In this document: positions 1-9,513 of the stretch, in pieces | Layout of the letters: every line of letters begins with the position of its first letter | Position numbering within the stretch: position 1 is the first letter of the stretch | Source: Cystobacter fuscus DSM 2262 | Lineage (GTDB): Bacteria; Myxococcota; Myxococcia; Myxococcales; Myxococcaceae | Assembly (NCBI RefSeq): GCF_000335475.2 | Contig: NZ_ANAH02000021.1 | Coordinates: forward strand, 62,001-126,000 | DNA: 64,000 bases | Direction of reading: 5' to 3' | Made by a program: the position numbers and the translations under genes | The notes under the pieces: model-generated | What the model was told of the DNA's origin: nothing | Databases searched by the model: none | The model's input: only the letters and a program-made list of their open reading frames with translations

Positions 1-1948
1 CGTACTCGGTCGTCCCGCTCGAGGGCGAGTGCATCACCTCGGAGACGAGCAACTGGTTGGCCGTGGGCTTCGGGGCCGTGTCGCACTGGGCGTTGAAGCA
101 GACGGCGCTGGCGCCCGTGCACGCGGTGGTCGTCTCCGTCCGCTTGCAGGTGCCGGTGCCATTCTCGTCGACACAGGCCGCCGTGTAGGTGGTCCGCGAG
201 ACCCCATCCGCCGCGCAGACGGGAGCATCCGGAGCGCAGGTCACGCCCGCGCACACGTCCTCGGGCGTGGTCGTGTCCACGAGGGACAGACTGGAGTTGC
301 CGACGTCATCCCTCACCTTCAGCCCGAAGTAGTAGTGGGTGGCTCGCACCAGGCCGGTGACGCGCGCCGACTCCGCGCTGCCCGGGTCCTTGGGCACGCC
401 CACGCTCACCGGCGTGGCGGCCTCGAACGACGCCTCGGTGATGGGGCTCAGGGAGTAGCGCAACTCGTAGCTGGAGGCGATGCCCAGCGTCCCGTCATCG
501 CCCACGGCCGTCCAGGCCAGGGTCACCGCGTTGGCCGTGAGCTCGGCCACCGTGAGAGACACGGCGCTCGGCGCGACGTCATCCACGATGGTGAACTTGC
601 CGCTGGTGGCGCTGTCCAGCGTGCCCGCCATGGCGACGAGCCAGAAATCCGTGCCCTGCTGGTCCACGCTCAACGTGGAGAAGGTGGCGAGTCCCGCCAC
701 GGGCTTCACGGTCACGGTGCCCAGCAACTCGGCCGCGTTGTTGCCGCCCACCAGGCCCAACGTGACGTCGGGCGAGTCCACGGAGAGCACGTTGCCGAAC
801 TCGTCGGTGATGGCCACGGTCACCGCGGGCATCACCTCGCGAACCTTGGCGCTGGTGGGCTGCGTGCGGAACACCAGCATCGCGGGCGTCCCCGTGCTGG
901 CGATGTCGAAGGAATCGCTCGAAGCGGAGTCCAGCCCCTCGGCGGAGGCCGTCAGCACGTAGCCGGTGCCCGCCTCGGTGATGGAGAGGCCCGGGAAGGA
1001 CGCCACGCCATCCACGGGGTCCACGGACGTGGTCCCCGCCAGCGTGCCCTTGTTGAGGGCGAGCGTCACCCGCGGGGCGGAGACGGAGAGCCGGTTGCCG
1101 GAAGCATCCGTCACGGCCACCCGCACCTCGAAGGTCTCTCCAGCGCCCCGGTTGGAGGGCTGCTGGGTGAAGACGAGTTTCGTGGGGGCGGCCGGCGCGG
1201 GCAGCACCTCGAAGGGGGAGCTCGTCGCCGACGCCAGGCCGGCGGCGCTCGCCACCAGGGTGTAGCCCGCCGCGGCCTTCTCGAGCACCAACGTGGAGAA
1301 GCGCGCCACGCCATTGACCGCCGCCACGGACACCGTCCCCTTCAGCTCGGCCGAGGGAGAGCCCTCGCCGAGCGCCACCGTCACCGTGTCGCTGGCGTCC
1401 GTCACCGTCTGGCCGCTCGCGTCCTGGATGGTGACCTCGAAGGTGCCCAGCGGCTTGCCCGCCGTGCCGGACGAGGGCGCCCCGGTGAAGACCAGATGGG
1501 GGGCAGCAAGGGAGACGAACTCGACGGTGGGCCGCGAGGCCAGTGTCACGGGGCCCCCTTCCGCGTCCACCGTGGCCGTCACCGTCTTCGTGCCCGCGGA
1601 GGTGGACGCGAGCGTCGCGACCGCCACGCCCTGCGCGTCCGTGGGGCCCGACGGCTGCCCCAGCGTGTTGCCCTCGCCCGAGGCCTCCACCGTCACCGCA
1701 CGGCCCTCCAGCGGAGTGCCATCCGCCGTGCGCACCGTCACCCGGATCTCCACGGTGTCCTGGCCGTTGGCGCGCACGCCCCGTGCCGGGTTCACCTCCA
1801 CCGACGAGCGCTCCGCGTCCGGCATCTCCCGCACTGGCGGAGGAGGCGGGTTCGGCTCATCGCGACATGCCGATCCGCCAAGGGACAGACCGAGCAACAA
1901 CGCACTCCACGCGACCAGCCGCGCGAGCGAGGGGGGGGCATGCTTCAT
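1..1948 (-). CDS. Surface lipoprotein with Ig-like repeats and lamin-tail start (C-terminus outside window)
   Basis: Probable outer-surface lipoprotein, adhesive or structural; the reading frame is still open at the left edge. The ATG at 1948 has GGAG about 9 nt upstream. The N-terminus has a short basic region, a hydrophobic core and a lipobox-like GSAC. Then come a Pro-rich linker, a Big-1/invasin-like domain, three repeats of about 95 residues that each begin LVFxxxP and end with a xSxPF/DSFDI-type strand, and an FN3-like domain (about 515-600). After these come a Cys-rich stretch (CAGVTCAPDAPVC) and, at the very edge, LLVSEVMHSP, which resembles the start of a lamin-tail domain. No enzyme motif is visible. 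Function is inferred from architecture only. Confidence 0.85.
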   Translation of the reverse strand, partial: MKHAPPSLARLVAWSALLLGLSLGGSACRDEPNPPPPPVREMPDAERSSVEVNPARGVRANGQDTVEIRVTVRTADGTPLEGRAVTVEASGEGNTLGQPSGPTDAQGVAVATLASTSAGTKTVTATVDAEGGPVTLASRPTVEFVSLAAPHLVFTGAPSSGTAGKPLGTFEVTIQDASGQTVTDASDTVTVALGEGSPSAELKGTVSVAAVNGVARFSTLVLEKAAAGYTLVASAAGLASATSSPFEVLPAPAAPTKLVFTQQPSNRGAGETFEVRVAVTDASGNRLSVSAPRVTLALNKGTLAGTTSVDPVDGVASFPGLSITEAGTGYVLTASAEGLDSASSDSFDIASTGTPAMLVFRTQPTSAKVREVMPAVTVAITDEFGNVLSVDSPDVTLGLVGGNNAAELLGTVTVKPVAGLATFSTLSVDQQGTDFWLVAMAGTLDSATSGKFTIVDDVAPSAVSLTVAELTANAVTLAWTAVGDDGTLGIASSYELRYSLSPITEASFEAATPVSVGVPKDPGSAESARVTGLVRATHYYFGLKVRDDVGNSSLSLVDTTTPEDVCAGVTCAPDAPVCAADGVSRTTYTAACVDENGTGTCKRTETTTACTGASAVCFNAQCDTAPKPTANQLLVSEVMHSPSSGTTEY

Positions 1949-2091
1949 GAACCAACTCCAGGCTGAAGAGGGGATGCAGCCCGCCAGCCAGGAGGCTTCG
2001 CGGGCACACAACCCTCTTATCAGATGCTCCCTGCCTGGAAAAACACAGCCCCGGAAGAACGCCTGCTTCCTCCCAGAACGTCACATGCCGT

Positions 2092-2895
2092 TCACAGACC
2101 CAGGGCCTTGAGCATCAACCCGGAGCCGAGCAGGGACTGGCCTCCATCGCACACCATCAGGGAGCCGGTGATGTACGAAGCGGCGTCGGATGCCAGGAAA
2201 AGCGCGAGTTGCGCGATGTCCTGCTTCGTTCCGAGGCGACCCAGGGGCAGGGCCTCGAGGAGCTTGCCGCGCGCATCGTCGCCGGGTGCGAGCCGGCGCA
2301 TACCCTCGGTGTCCTCGATGGGGCCGGGGGTGATGGAGTTGACGCGGATACCCACGCCGCCCCACTCGATGGCGAGAGTGCGGGTGAGCATGTCCACGCC
2401 GGCCTTGGCGGCGCACACGTGGGCCTGCATGGCCATGGGCAGGTAGGCCTGGGGGGCGGAGATGTTGAGCACGCACGCGCCCGGCTTGCGCAGGTGCTCG
2501 AAGGCGGCGCGGCAGGTGTTGAAGGTGCCGAGCACGTCGATCTCCAGCACCGACCTGAACGCATTGGAGGACATGCCGGCCGCGGGCGCGGGGAAGTTGC
2601 CCGCCGCGCCGCACACGAGGATGTCGAGCTCCCCATGCGCGTCGCGCGCCGTCCGGAGGGCCTTCTCCAGGGCGTCGTACTGGCGCACGTCGGCGGCCAC
2701 GCCCAGGGCGGTGCCATGCGCCTGGAGCCCCTTCACGGCCGCCTCCAACTTCTCCACGTTGCGGCCATTGATGGCGACCTTCGCGCCCGCCTTCACGAGG
2801 GCCTCGGCGATACCGAGGTTGATGCCGCTGCTGCCCCCCGTGATGAACGCCGACTTGCCCGCCAGCAATCCATCCCGGAACACACCCTGTGCCAT
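2092..2895 (-). CDS. SDR-family oxidoreductase, 2,4-dienoyl-CoA reductase (DECR)-like
   Basis: A 267-residue classical-length short-chain dehydrogenase. The Rossmann motif TGGSSGI is at about 19-25 and an AAGN motif is near 95. The usual YxxxK catalytic pair is replaced: the segment reads HVCAAKAGVD, so the Lys is present but the Tyr is not. That substitution, together with CGAAGNF, SxNAFRSVLEID and RVNSITPGPIEDTEG, is typical of the peroxisomal/mitochondrial 2,4-dienoyl-CoA reductase branch. The likely role is NADPH-dependent reduction of dienoyl-CoA in unsaturated fatty-acid oxidation. The start has GGGGAG just upstream and lies 27 bp after the stop of the HATPase gene, so the two are probably co-transcribed. 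The substrate is inferred by family resemblance. Confidence 0.88.
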   Translation of the reverse strand: MAQGVFRDGLLAGKSAFITGGSSGINLGIAEALVKAGAKVAINGRNVEKLEAAVKGLQAHGTALGVAADVRQYDALEKALRTARDAHGELDILVCGAAGNFPAPAAGMSSNAFRSVLEIDVLGTFNTCRAAFEHLRKPGACVLNISAPQAYLPMAMQAHVCAAKAGVDMLTRTLAIEWGGVGIRVNSITPGPIEDTEGMRRLAPGDDARGKLLEALPLGRLGTKQDIAQLALFLASDAASYITGSLMVCDGGQSLLGSGLMLKALGL

Positions 2896-2922
2896 GTCAC
2901 TCCCCTTCTCTGCGTTGAAAGC

Positions 2923-4158
2923 TCAGCCCCCCAGCGCGTAATTCTCCAGCAGTTCCAACGTGCTGCGAACCGCGGGTTGGGCATTGAGGATGTAGATCTT
3001 CGCCTTGCGCGCCCAGGCCATCCGAAGCGGCTCGAACAAGAGGGCGTGCACGTAACTCTGCGTACAGACCGGGATGCCCATGAAGTCCAGGGCAATGGGC
3101 TGCTTGTTGAAGAGCCGGGGAAGGAGTTTCTCCTCGGAGAAGCGCTGCGCTTCCACCGTGTCCTCGATCCGCGATTGACTGACGATGAAGCGCTGGGCCT
3201 CGGCGGGAGGCGCCTCGAAGGCCAACCATTTGTGGACGGCGCGGCGAGGTGTTCTCTCCCGTGCCCGTTCCTTGATGGTTTCGATCATGCCCTCGTAGTC
3301 CTGCTCGGCCTCGGAGGGCATCTCGAAGGCGACGAGCGTCCCGGGAAAGCCCACTCCCGGCTCCAGGAACTTCGTCTTCCCATGAGGGTCCTCGAAGCGC
3401 TCATCCCCCTCGAGGATGAGCGTTGCGCCCCGCGAGGCCAGCACGAGCCGCCCGCCCACCAGCTTCGTCATCTCCGCGATGAAGAACAGACCCATTCCCG
3501 CGTTCTGGATGCTTCCCGTCTCGCCTTCATCGAAGGTGCTCGAGACATGCGGCCAGAGCGAGCGGGAGAGCGCCTCTCGAGGTTCCGTCAGGGATTTGTG
3601 CCGGGACACCAGGCTCGCGGGGATTCCGATGCCCGCATCCGCGACGGCCACCTGCACCGCGGGACGCTCCGCGTTGCGGCCGCCCCTGTTGACCTGCGCC
3701 CCCACCACTCCACCCAAGGAGTCACGGCTGTGCTGGACGACGTTGCGCAGCAGCTCGTTGAGGACGTAGTAGAGGGTTCTCCGCGTGTCCTCGAATCGCG
3801 CCTCGGTGATGAGCAGTCTGGAGATCCGCTCCGCCACCGGCTCGGTCGTATCGGAGGTCCGGATCCGGGTGAGCTTGACGGTACGCCCAGGCTCTCCAGG
3901 ACCCGAGGAGGACTCTCCATTGACGAGATCCTCGAACCCCACCGCACGGGCGAACTGGCAGGAGCGCGCGGCCCGATCCGTCCGGATCCGCAGCGGCTCG
4001 TCTCCCTGGACACGGCCGAGGGTCGCGAGCGCGACGAGACCCCACATCTCCACCGGATCGATGGCCCCCAGATCCACCCCCACCGGATCCATTCCCAGCC
4101 AGCGCAGGAAGGGCGCTGGGTCATCCAATTCGAGGCGTGAGACAGCGGTGGGCGTCAT
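2923..4158 (-). CDS. HATPase-domain protein with C-terminal STAS-like (DUF4325-type) domain
   Basis: 411 residues, cytosolic, with no transmembrane segment. The middle holds a GHKL ATPase fold: N-box NELLRNVVQHS (about 137-147), G1 box DAGIGIP and G2 box GMGLFF. There is no dimerisation/phospho-His region, so it is not an ordinary sensor kinase. The last 90 residues (IALDFMGIPVCTQSYVHALL and onward) resemble the STAS-like DUF4325 module found with such ATPases. It may act like an anti-sigma/anti-anti-sigma type switch, but no partner sigma factor is adjacent. The ATG has an excellent AGGAGG. It lies 67 bp after dnaE and 27 bp before the SDR gene on the same strand. Confidence 0.85.
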   Translation of the reverse strand: MTPTAVSRLELDDPAPFLRWLGMDPVGVDLGAIDPVEMWGLVALATLGRVQGDEPLRIRTDRAARSCQFARAVGFEDLVNGESSSGPGEPGRTVKLTRIRTSDTTEPVAERISRLLITEARFEDTRRTLYYVLNELLRNVVQHSRDSLGGVVGAQVNRGGRNAERPAVQVAVADAGIGIPASLVSRHKSLTEPREALSRSLWPHVSSTFDEGETGSIQNAGMGLFFIAEMTKLVGGRLVLASRGATLILEGDERFEDPHGKTKFLEPGVGFPGTLVAFEMPSEAEQDYEGMIETIKERARERTPRRAVHKWLAFEAPPAEAQRFIVSQSRIEDTVEAQRFSEEKLLPRLFNKQPIALDFMGIPVCTQSYVHALLFEPLRMAWARKAKIYILNAQPAVRSTLELLENYALGG

Positions 4159-4225
4159 GAGGACCTCCTCCCACCGCCGATAGCATGGTTACCACGCTCG
4201 CGCAGCAACCGACCCCGCCGGGCGC

Positions 4226-7200
4226 TCAGCCGAACTCGACCACCTTCATGCCGAAGAGCCGTTCCACCGACTGGATGAGCTCGTCGCTCACCTGCACCTT
4301 GAGCGGCAGGTTGGCGATGAGCGCCTCGGCCTCGTTGGAGAACAGCAGGCTCACCGCCAGGGGCGTGGCGCCCTCGTACTGCTTGACGATCTGCGCGAGC
4401 TTCGTGAGCCGCTCGTCCGTGGCGAGATCCGCCGGCAGCCGCAGCTCCAGGCGCTTGGTGCGCTTCTCCCGCACCGCCTTGAGGCTCTGGATGTCCTCCA
4501 CGATGAGCTCCGCCACCGGCGTGTCCTCGTCGCGCTGGTTGATCTGCACCGTGCCCGTCACGAGGATGGGGTCATCGCTCTTGAGCAGCGACTCCCAGTG
4601 CTCGAAGCCGGGCTTGGGCCCCGACTTCGTCCACTTGCCGTCCTTGCCCATGACGTTGCGCGTGCCGTCCTTGCCCGGGAAGCACACCAGCTCCAGCGAG
4701 CCGGACAGATCCTCCAGCGTCACCCACGCCATGCGCTTGCCCGTCTTGGTGGGCCGCTCGCGCAGCGCCGCCACCACGCCCGCGATGGTGAGCTTCTCGT
4801 CCTTGCGCGCGCGCTGCACCGCGGTGATGGGCCGCGCGTAGCGCTTGAGCTCCTTGTCGTAGGCATGCAGCGGGTGGCCCGACACGTAGAAGCCGATGGC
4901 TTCCTTCTCCAGCGCCAGGCGCTCCTTCTCCGACCACTCCTCCACCTGAACGTAGTCGTTCTTCAGGTCCGCCCCACCCGACGCGCCCCCGCCCAGCATC
5001 CCGAAGAGCGAACTCTGCCCCGCCGCCTTGTCCTTCTGGCTGCTCGAGCCGCGGCTCATCGCGCGCTCGATGCTCTCGAAGATCTGCCGCCGCGGGCGCT
5101 TCTCGAAGTCGAAGGACCCCGCCTTCACCAGCGCCTCGAGCACCTTGCGGTTCACCTTGCGCGAGTCCACGCGCTCGCAGAAGTCGAACAGGCTCTTGAA
5201 GGGCCCTTCCTTGCGCGCCTCGACGATGGACTCGATGGCGCCCTCGCCCACGCCCTTGATGGCGCCCAGGCCGAAGCGGATCTTCCCCTCCACCGCGCCG
5301 AACGCCATGTCCGACTGGTTCACATCCGGCGGCAGCACCTGCACGCCCGACTGGCGCGCCTCGCCGATGTGCAGCACCACCTTGTCCGTGTTTTCCTTCT
5401 CGCTCGTGAGCAGCGCCGCCATGAACTCGACGCGGTAGTGCGCCTTGAGCCACGCGGTGTGCAGGGTGACGAGTCCGTAGGCCGCCGAGTGGCTCTTGTT
5501 GAAGCCGTACTCGGCGAACTTCTCCATCAGGTCGAAGATTTCCCCCGCGACCTTCAGGTCCACGTTGTTGTTCTTGCAGCCCTCGAGGAAGCCGGCGCGC
5601 TCGGCCTGCATGACCTCGGCCTTCTTCTTGCCCATGGCGCGGCGAAGCAGGTCCGCGCGGCCCAGGGTGTAGCCTCCCAGCACCTGGGAGATCTGCATCA
5701 CCTGTTCCTGGTAGACGATGACGCCGTAGGTGTCCTTGAGGACGGGCTCGAGCAAGGGGTGCGGGTACACCACCTTCTCGCGGCCGTGCTTGCGGTTGAT
5801 GAACACGTCCACCATGCCCGAGTCGAGCGGACCCGGACGGTAGAGCGCGCCCGCGGCGATGACGTCTTCGAAGCAGGACGGCTTGAGCTTCATCACCATT
5901 TCGGTGAAGCCGCTGGACTCCATCTGGAAGACGCCGGCCGTGTCGCCGTCCGCCATGAGCTTCCACACCTCGGCGTCATTCAGCGGGATGTCCTCGCGCA
6001 GAATGGGCTTGCCGTCGGGCGGGTTGCGGTTGATGAGGTTGAGCGCGTTCTGGATGACGGTGAGCGTCTTGAGGCCGAGGAAGTCGAACTTCACCAGGCC
6101 CGCGGCCTCCACCTCGTCCTTGGCGAACTGGGTGATGAGGGTGTCTTCGCCCGGCGGCTGGTAGGTGGGCACGAACTCCCACAGGGGCTTGTCGGCAATC
6201 ACCACGCCGGCCGCGTGCATGCCGGGCTGGCGGTGCAGTCCCTCGAGCGCGAGCGCGATCTCCAGCACGTCCTTGGTGGTGACGTCCTTGCCATCCACCT
6301 GCCCGATGGCGCTCGGCTTCTCCATCATCTCCTTGAGCCGCGGCTCCTGCTCGATGGCTTCCTTGAGGGTGATGCCGAGCACCTCGGGCACCAGCTTGGC
6401 GATGCGGTCCCCCTCGCTGAAGGGCAGCGCGAACACGCGGCACACGTCGCGCAGCACGCTCTTGGCCTTGAGCGAGCCGAAGGTGATGATCTGCCCGACG
6501 TTGTTCTCCCCGTACTTGCGGCCCACGTACTTGATGACCTCGTCGCGCCGGTCCTGGCAGAAGTCGACGTCGAAGTCGGGCATCGACACGCGCTCGGGGT
6601 TGAGGAAGCGCTCGAAGAGCAGGTTGTACGGGAGCGGATCCAGGTCGGTGATGCGCAGGCAGTAGGCCACGAGGCTGCCCGCGCCCGAGCCACGGCCGGG
6701 GCCCACCGGGATGTTGTTCTGCTTGGCCCAGTTGATGAAGTCCTGGACGATGAGGAAGTAGCCGCTGAACCCCATCTTCTGGATGACGCCCAGCTCCAGC
6801 TCCAGGCGGGCCTTGTACGGCTCGCGGTCCACGGGCGGCTGGCCCGCGCGGAAGCGCGCCAGGTCGATCTCCTTGAAGCGCTCCTCGAGGTTCGCGCGCG
6901 CCAGCTCCGCCATGAAGCTGTCGGGCGTGTGGCTGTCGGGCACCTGGAAGGTGGGCAGCATGGGCTTGCCCAGCTTGAGCTCCAGGTTGATCTGCTCGAC
7001 GATGCGCTGGGTGTTGTGGACGGCCTCGGGCGTGTCGTGGAAGTACTCGAGCATCTCCTGGGGGCTCGTGACGTAGAGCTTGTCCGTGGAGTGCTTCATG
7101 CGCTTGCCGTCCGCGAGCGTCTTGCCGCTGGCGATGCACATGAGCAGCTCGTGCGCGCGCGCGTCTTCCTTCTTGATGTAGTGCGCGTCCGCGGTGGCGC

Positions 7201-7795
7201 ACAGCGGGATGCCCAGGTCGCGGCTGAGCTGCTTGAGGTTGGTGTTGGCCGTCTCCTGCTCGGGCATCCCGTTGGACTGCACCTCGAGGAAGAAGTGGTC
7301 CGGCTCGAAGATGTTCTTGTACTCGAGCGCCGCGCGGCGCGCGTGGTCCATGTCCCCGCGGAAGGCGGCTCCCGTCACCTCGCCGCCCAGACACGCGGTG
7401 AGGGCGAACAGGCCCTTGCTGTGGTCGGCCAGGAGCTTCTTGTCGATGCGCGGGTGGTAGTAGAAGCCCTCGCGGTAGGCCATGGACGAGAGGTACTTGA
7501 GGTTGTCGTACCCCTCCTTGTTCTTCGCCAGGAGGATGAGGTGGTGGCCCACCTTCTCCGTACGGTCCGCGCGCCCCTTGGGGCCGGCCACGTACGTCTC
7601 CATGCCGATGATGGGCTTGATGCCCGCGTCCTTGGCCTTCTTGTAGAAGTCGATGGTGGCGAACATGTTGCCGTGATCCGTCACGGCCACGCTCGTCATC
7701 CCCTTCTCCTTCACCGTCTTGATGAGATCCTTCATCCGGATCGCGCCGTCGAGGAGCGAGTACAGGGAGTGCAGGTGGAGGTGGGTAAAGGACAT
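4226..7795 (-). CDS. dnaE: DNA polymerase III alpha subunit
   Basis: Replicative polymerase catalytic subunit, 1189 residues, the usual DnaE1 length. The PHP domain opens with HLHLHSLYSLLDG at residue 4. The polymerase palm carries PDFDVDF near residue 405, with two catalytic aspartates; the Gly-rich PGRGSGAGS is near 360. A helix-hairpin-helix (GLGAIKGVGEGAI) is near 837, and an OB-fold with VTLEDLSGSLE is near 1010. An upstream extension is open in frame for 81 residues, but it is Pro/Arg-rich and unlike the family, so the ATG at 7795 beginning MSFTHLHLHS was chosen. No strong Shine-Dalgarno sequence is seen. It is followed on the same strand by the HATPase gene. Confidence 0.98.
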   Translation of the reverse strand: MSFTHLHLHSLYSLLDGAIRMKDLIKTVKEKGMTSVAVTDHGNMFATIDFYKKAKDAGIKPIIGMETYVAGPKGRADRTEKVGHHLILLAKNKEGYDNLKYLSSMAYREGFYYHPRIDKKLLADHSKGLFALTACLGGEVTGAAFRGDMDHARRAALEYKNIFEPDHFFLEVQSNGMPEQETANTNLKQLSRDLGIPLCATADAHYIKKEDARAHELLMCIASGKTLADGKRMKHSTDKLYVTSPQEMLEYFHDTPEAVHNTQRIVEQINLELKLGKPMLPTFQVPDSHTPDSFMAELARANLEERFKEIDLARFRAGQPPVDREPYKARLELELGVIQKMGFSGYFLIVQDFINWAKQNNIPVGPGRGSGAGSLVAYCLRITDLDPLPYNLLFERFLNPERVSMPDFDVDFCQDRRDEVIKYVGRKYGENNVGQIITFGSLKAKSVLRDVCRVFALPFSEGDRIAKLVPEVLGITLKEAIEQEPRLKEMMEKPSAIGQVDGKDVTTKDVLEIALALEGLHRQPGMHAAGVVIADKPLWEFVPTYQPPGEDTLITQFAKDEVEAAGLVKFDFLGLKTLTVIQNALNLINRNPPDGKPILREDIPLNDAEVWKLMADGDTAGVFQMESSGFTEMVMKLKPSCFEDVIAAGALYRPGPLDSGMVDVFINRKHGREKVVYPHPLLEPVLKDTYGVIVYQEQVMQISQVLGGYTLGRADLLRRAMGKKKAEVMQAERAGFLEGCKNNNVDLKVAGEIFDLMEKFAEYGFNKSHSAAYGLVTLHTAWLKAHYRVEFMAALLTSEKENTDKVVLHIGEARQSGVQVLPPDVNQSDMAFGAVEGKIRFGLGAIKGVGEGAIESIVEARKEGPFKSLFDFCERVDSRKVNRKVLEALVKAGSFDFEKRPRRQIFESIERAMSRGSSSQKDKAAGQSSLFGMLGGGASGGADLKNDYVQVEEWSEKERLALEKEAIGFYVSGHPLHAYDKELKRYARPITAVQRARKDEKLTIAGVVAALRERPTKTGKRMAWVTLEDLSGSLELVCFPGKDGTRNVMGKDGKWTKSGPKPGFEHWESLLKSDDPILVTGTVQINQRDEDTPVAELIVEDIQSLKAVREKRTKRLELRLPADLATDERLTKLAQIVKQYEGATPLAVSLLFSNEAEALIANLPLKVQVSDELIQSVERLFGMKVVEFG

Positions 7796-8157
7796 GGCGG
7801 ATAAGTAGTCAGCTGAGGGTGGCTTCACCAGACGATTGTTCAGGTCCGGGCCGCCCGCCAGTTCCCGTCCACCCGGTTCGTCCGGGACCGGAAGCGCGGC
7901 CCGGGCACCTTGTGGCACGGCCCTCACCCCGGGTGAAGGAGCCCCTGGGTTGGCCGAGCGCCACCCAGCCCAGCTCCTGGATGGGACTCGGGACGGGCGC
8001 CCGCCCGCCCGGCCGCCCCGCTGGACGGTCCTCTTCACACTTCTTCATGCCCACGACAAACGCCCCTGACGAGCGCCGCGCATTCTCTCCACCGTCGCCG
8101 ATGAACGGCGCGCAGCACGAGAGGGCCCCACCCGGGGTCCTCCAGGGAGCAACGGTC
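7796..8157. other. Gene-free stretch between divergent dnaE and Spy-like gene
   Basis: About 360 bases that should hold the promoters of dnaE (minus) and the Spy/CpxP-like gene (plus). The sequence is very GC-rich, with several short C- and G-runs and the self-complementary CACCCCGGGTG near 7929-7940. No convincing -35/-10 pair, tRNA or repeat could be read. Open frames through it have Pro/Arg/Gly-rich translations typical of non-coding GC-rich DNA. Confidence 0.5.
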
Positions 8158-8613
8158 ATGAACACGAAGAGCAAGATCCTCCTCGTCGGGTCCGCGGTCC
8201 TCGGTGTCGTCCTCCTCACGGGTTTCCGGGGCGGGCACATGGGCTGGGGCGCGCGCAACCCCGAGCGCATCAAGCAGATGATCACCTGGCGCCTGGATGA
8301 CCGGCTCGAGGACCTGAAGGCCACGGACGACCAGAAGCGGACGATTCAAGGGCTCAAGGACTCCCTCTTCGACGAGGGCCAGAAGCTGGTGGCGGAGCAG
8401 CGCGAGGCGGGCAAGGAGATGGTGAACCAGTGGGATGCGGCCCAGCCCGACGCCCGCGCCGTGCATGCCCTGGTGGACGCGCGCGTGGAGGCCTGGCGCG
8501 CCTTCGCCCACAAGGTGGCCGACGCCGCCCTGGAGGCCCACCGCGTCCTCACCCCCGCGCAGCGCCAGCAGGTGTCGGCCAACGCCCGTGAACACATGAA
8601 CGACCGCCACTAG
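8158..8613 (+). CDS. Spy/CpxP-like periplasmic protein
   Basis: 151 residues. The chosen ATG at 8158 has GGGAG 10 nt upstream and begins an export signal: MNTKSK followed by a hydrophobic stretch to about residue 22. The mature part is helical and charged. It has an N-terminal helix (LDDRLEDLKATDDQKRTIQ) and a C-terminal LTPAQRQQV, the LTxxQ signature of the Spy/CpxP/heavy-metal-sensor family. Members act as periplasmic chaperones or as inhibitors of envelope-stress sensors. No sensor kinase or metal-efflux gene is adjacent, so the stress signal is unknown. The frame can be extended upstream to 7819, but that part is not signal-like and lacks a ribosome binding site. Confidence 0.8.
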   Translation: MNTKSKILLVGSAVLGVVLLTGFRGGHMGWGARNPERIKQMITWRLDDRLEDLKATDDQKRTIQGLKDSLFDEGQKLVAEQREAGKEMVNQWDAAQPDARAVHALVDARVEAWRAFAHKVADAALEAHRVLTPAQRQQVSANAREHMNDRH

Positions 8614-8693
8614 CCCGAGCGCCCCCGGATGCTCACGGGTGGACAGGCCCTCGACCCTGGGACAATCCGCTCCCCCCGCCGAATGGCTACGTT

Positions 8694-9512
8694 ATGGGGG
8701 TGCCACAAAACTACCAGGAGTTCGCCCGCCGCATCCGTGACTACTCCCACTTCGCCGAGGTGAACGAGTACGGCCGGGTCCTCGAGGGAGGCGTCGAGTA
8801 CCCGCTCTTCCGTCTCACCGTGCCCGGGGAGCGCTGGCTCGTCATCACCTCGGGCTTCCACGGAGAGGAGCCCGCCGGGCCCCTCACCTTGAGCTGGCAC
8901 TTCGAGGAGATCGTCGCGTACGCGCGCGAGCGCGGCGTGGGGCTGCGCGTCTACCCGTGCATCAACCCCTCGGGCTTCGAGGATGGCACGCGCTACAACC
9001 GCAGCGGCGAGAAGATCAACAACGACTTCCTGCGCTACGAGACCGCGCCCGGCACCTGGAAGGGCGAGGTGCAGCGCGACGAGTCCTTCCTGCGCTGGGT
9101 GCTGTTCGACGGCGGGCCCAAGGAGACGCGCGCGGTGCGCACGGACATCGCCCGCTACCCGGCTCCCGCCGCCGCGCTCGACATCCACCAGGACAACTAC
9201 ATTCCGGGGGCCCATACCTACGCGTATACCTTCGGGGACAAGGCCGCTTACGTGCCGCTGATGGAGGCCGCGTCCGCGCACGCCCACGTCATCCGCGAAG
9301 ACAAGGTGGACGAGCACAACCGCACGGACCGCCACGGGCTCATCGAGTACCACGACGGCAGCGTCACCGATTATTTCGTGCGCAGCGGCGTGCCCTATAC
9401 TGCGGCGCTGGAGACCACCACCCAGACTCCGCTCGAAGCCAGCCACGCCATCAACCTCATCTGGGTGCGCGGTTTCATCGACCTGGCGGCGCGCGGAGGT
9501 GGGAGCACCTGA
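8694..9512 (+). CDS. M14-type zinc carboxypeptidase / deacylase
   Basis: 272 residues with no signal peptide, so probably cytosolic. Zinc ligands fit the M14 pattern: HxxE at His56-Glu59 within GFHGEEPAG, and a third His at 165 in DIHQDN. The likely catalytic Glu240 sits in ALETTTQ. NPSGFEDGTRYNRSGEKINNDF matches the substrate-binding Asn-Pro..Arg region of the family. It could be a carboxypeptidase or a member of the succinylglutamate desuccinylase/aspartoacylase side of the family; the sequence does not decide. It ends 1 base before the start of the aldo/keto reductase, so the two are likely co-transcribed. Confidence 0.85.
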   Translation: MGVPQNYQEFARRIRDYSHFAEVNEYGRVLEGGVEYPLFRLTVPGERWLVITSGFHGEEPAGPLTLSWHFEEIVAYARERGVGLRVYPCINPSGFEDGTRYNRSGEKINNDFLRYETAPGTWKGEVQRDESFLRWVLFDGGPKETRAVRTDIARYPAPAAALDIHQDNYIPGAHTYAYTFGDKAAYVPLMEAASAHAHVIREDKVDEHNRTDRHGLIEYHDGSVTDYFVRSGVPYTAALETTTQTPLEASHAINLIWVRGFIDLAARGGGST

Positions 9513-9513
9513 C

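Noticed and set aside
4598..7804. A very long open frame on the plus strand opposite dnaE (over 1000 codons)
   Set aside because: The translation is Leu/Val/Arg/His-rich and repetitive with no family motif, and dnaE on the minus strand is certain. Long antisense frames are expected at this GC content.
7819..8157. In-frame N-terminal extension of the Spy/CpxP-like gene
   Set aside because: Pro/Arg/Gly-rich and not signal-like, while the ATG at 8158 has a GGGAG and starts a signal peptide.
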